From positions 1-6,228 of the forward strand of contig JAJYBN010000073.1 in assembly GCA_021779005.1 (NCBI GenBank): 6,228 nt of DNA, in the 5' to 3' direction. The DNA is from Pseudomonadota bacterium (GTDB lineage Bacteria > Pseudomonadota > Gammaproteobacteria > Natronospirales > REEB76). The translations under genes were made by a program, and so were the position numbers. The notes below the pieces were generated by a model. The model worked only from the letters and a program-made list of their open reading frames with translations. It did not search any database and was not told the origin of the DNA. Positions 5,714 through 6,228 of the stretch are shown here, piece by piece (the stretch's first letter is position 1; every line of letters starts with the position of its first letter).

Positions 5714-6228
5714 ATAGGGTATCCGAAGCAAAATCGGCCAATCGCGATCGCTCGCCCCGCAGCAGTGTGATATGGCCGGAATGGGGCCACTGCTTGAATC
5801 GGTCTACCACAAAGGTCAGGCCAGAGGTGGTTTCGGTCAGATAGGGGGTATCAATCTGTGAGATGTTTCCTATGCAGACCATCTTGGTGCCAGGGCCGGC
5901 CCTGGTTATGAGCGCCTTAAGTTGCTTGGGGGTCAGGTTCTGGGCCTCGTCCACGATGATGTAGCGGTTCAGGAAGGTGCGTCCGCGCATGAAGTTCAGG
6001 GAGCGAATTTTGATACGGGTGCGCAGCAGATCGTTGGTGGCTGCACGACCCCATTCCCCGCCTTCTCCTGACTGTGTCAGTACTTCCAGATTGTCCATGA
6101 GAGCACCCATCCAGGGCTCCATCTTTTCTTCCTCGGTACCCGGCAGGAAGCCGATGTCCTCCCCGAGGGGGATCGTCACGCGGGTCATGATGATCTCGCT
6201 GTAGCGATTATGATCCAGGGTCTGCGCG
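5712..6228 (-). CDS. PhoH-family ATPase, C-terminal part (5' end lies outside the window)
   Basis: This gene enters from the right edge; 171 codons of its C-terminal half are visible, and the reading frame stays open through 6228, so the ATG at 6188 is an internal Met, not the start. The stretch GEDIGFLPGTEEEKMEPWM followed by MDNLEVL is a PhoH-family signature. Walker B (IIVDEAQN) is encoded near 5937-5960, with a sensor-like GNISQID (about 5850-5870) and a C-terminal RGERSRLA that supplies likely arginine-finger residues. The Walker A motif is expected upstream and is not visible. The wording (PLGEDIGFLPG, EPWM, DNLE) resembles the longer PhoH2 type with an N-terminal PIN ribonuclease domain more than the short E. 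coli PhoH, but the PIN domain cannot be seen. PhoH2 proteins studied elsewhere have RNA helicase and RNase activity. There is no strong terminator after its stop, so partial readthrough into fadL is possible. Confidence 0.92.
   Translation of the reverse strand, partial: AQTLDHNRYSEIIMTRVTIPLGEDIGFLPGTEEEKMEPWMGALMDNLEVLTQSGEGGEWGRAATNDLLRTRIKIRSLNFMRGRTFLNRYIIVDEAQNLTPKQLKALITRAGPGTKMVCIGNISQIDTPYLTETTSGLTFVVDRFKQWPHSGHITLLRGERSRLADFASDTL

Noticed and set aside
1..6228. CRISPR, tRNA, rRNA, insertion sequence or phage content
   Set aside because: No regularly spaced repeats, cloverleaf, transposase or integrase motifs were seen on either strand.

Overview
The window is a dense chromosomal segment from a Gram-negative bacterium, most likely a gammaproteobacterium; a betaproteobacterium is possible. 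The basis is an outer-membrane lipid transport set (MlaD, MlaC, MlaB, MlaA), a BepA-type periplasmic protease and a FadL-type outer-membrane channel, none of which makes sense without an outer membrane. The genus cannot be read from the sequence. Nothing suggests recent transfer: there is no transposase, integrase, tRNA, direct-repeat boundary or CRISPR array.

Left part (1-1446, + strand): the end of an mla operon. mlaD, mlaC and mlaB overlap by one base at each junction, so they are translationally coupled; mlaF and mlaE are expected just left of the window. An intrinsic terminator at 1470-1497 closes the operon. Middle part (1478-4021, - strand): bepA followed 57 bases later by mlaA, probably one transcript, running head-on into the mla operon. 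Right part (4164-6228, - strand): a phoH-family ATPase that enters from the right edge, then fadL with a plausible promoter of its own and a very strong terminator. A 142-base gap holding the likely bepA promoter separates fadL's terminator from bepA.

How the genes fit together: MlaA sits in the outer membrane, MlaC carries phospholipid across the periplasm, and the inner-membrane MlaFEDB complex receives or delivers it. BepA is a periplasmic metalloprotease that assists or degrades outer-membrane proteins such as LptD. FadL imports hydrophobic compounds, classically long-chain fatty acids, through the outer membrane. Four of the five visible functions therefore concern the state of the outer membrane. 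PhoH-type ATPase is the exception; its relation to the others is unknown.

I did not find a new system. The most interesting points are the layout (MlaA facing its own transport operon, with a one-way terminator inside the end of mlaA), the bepA-mlaA pairing with a perfect hairpin between them, and small regulatory structures around fadL.
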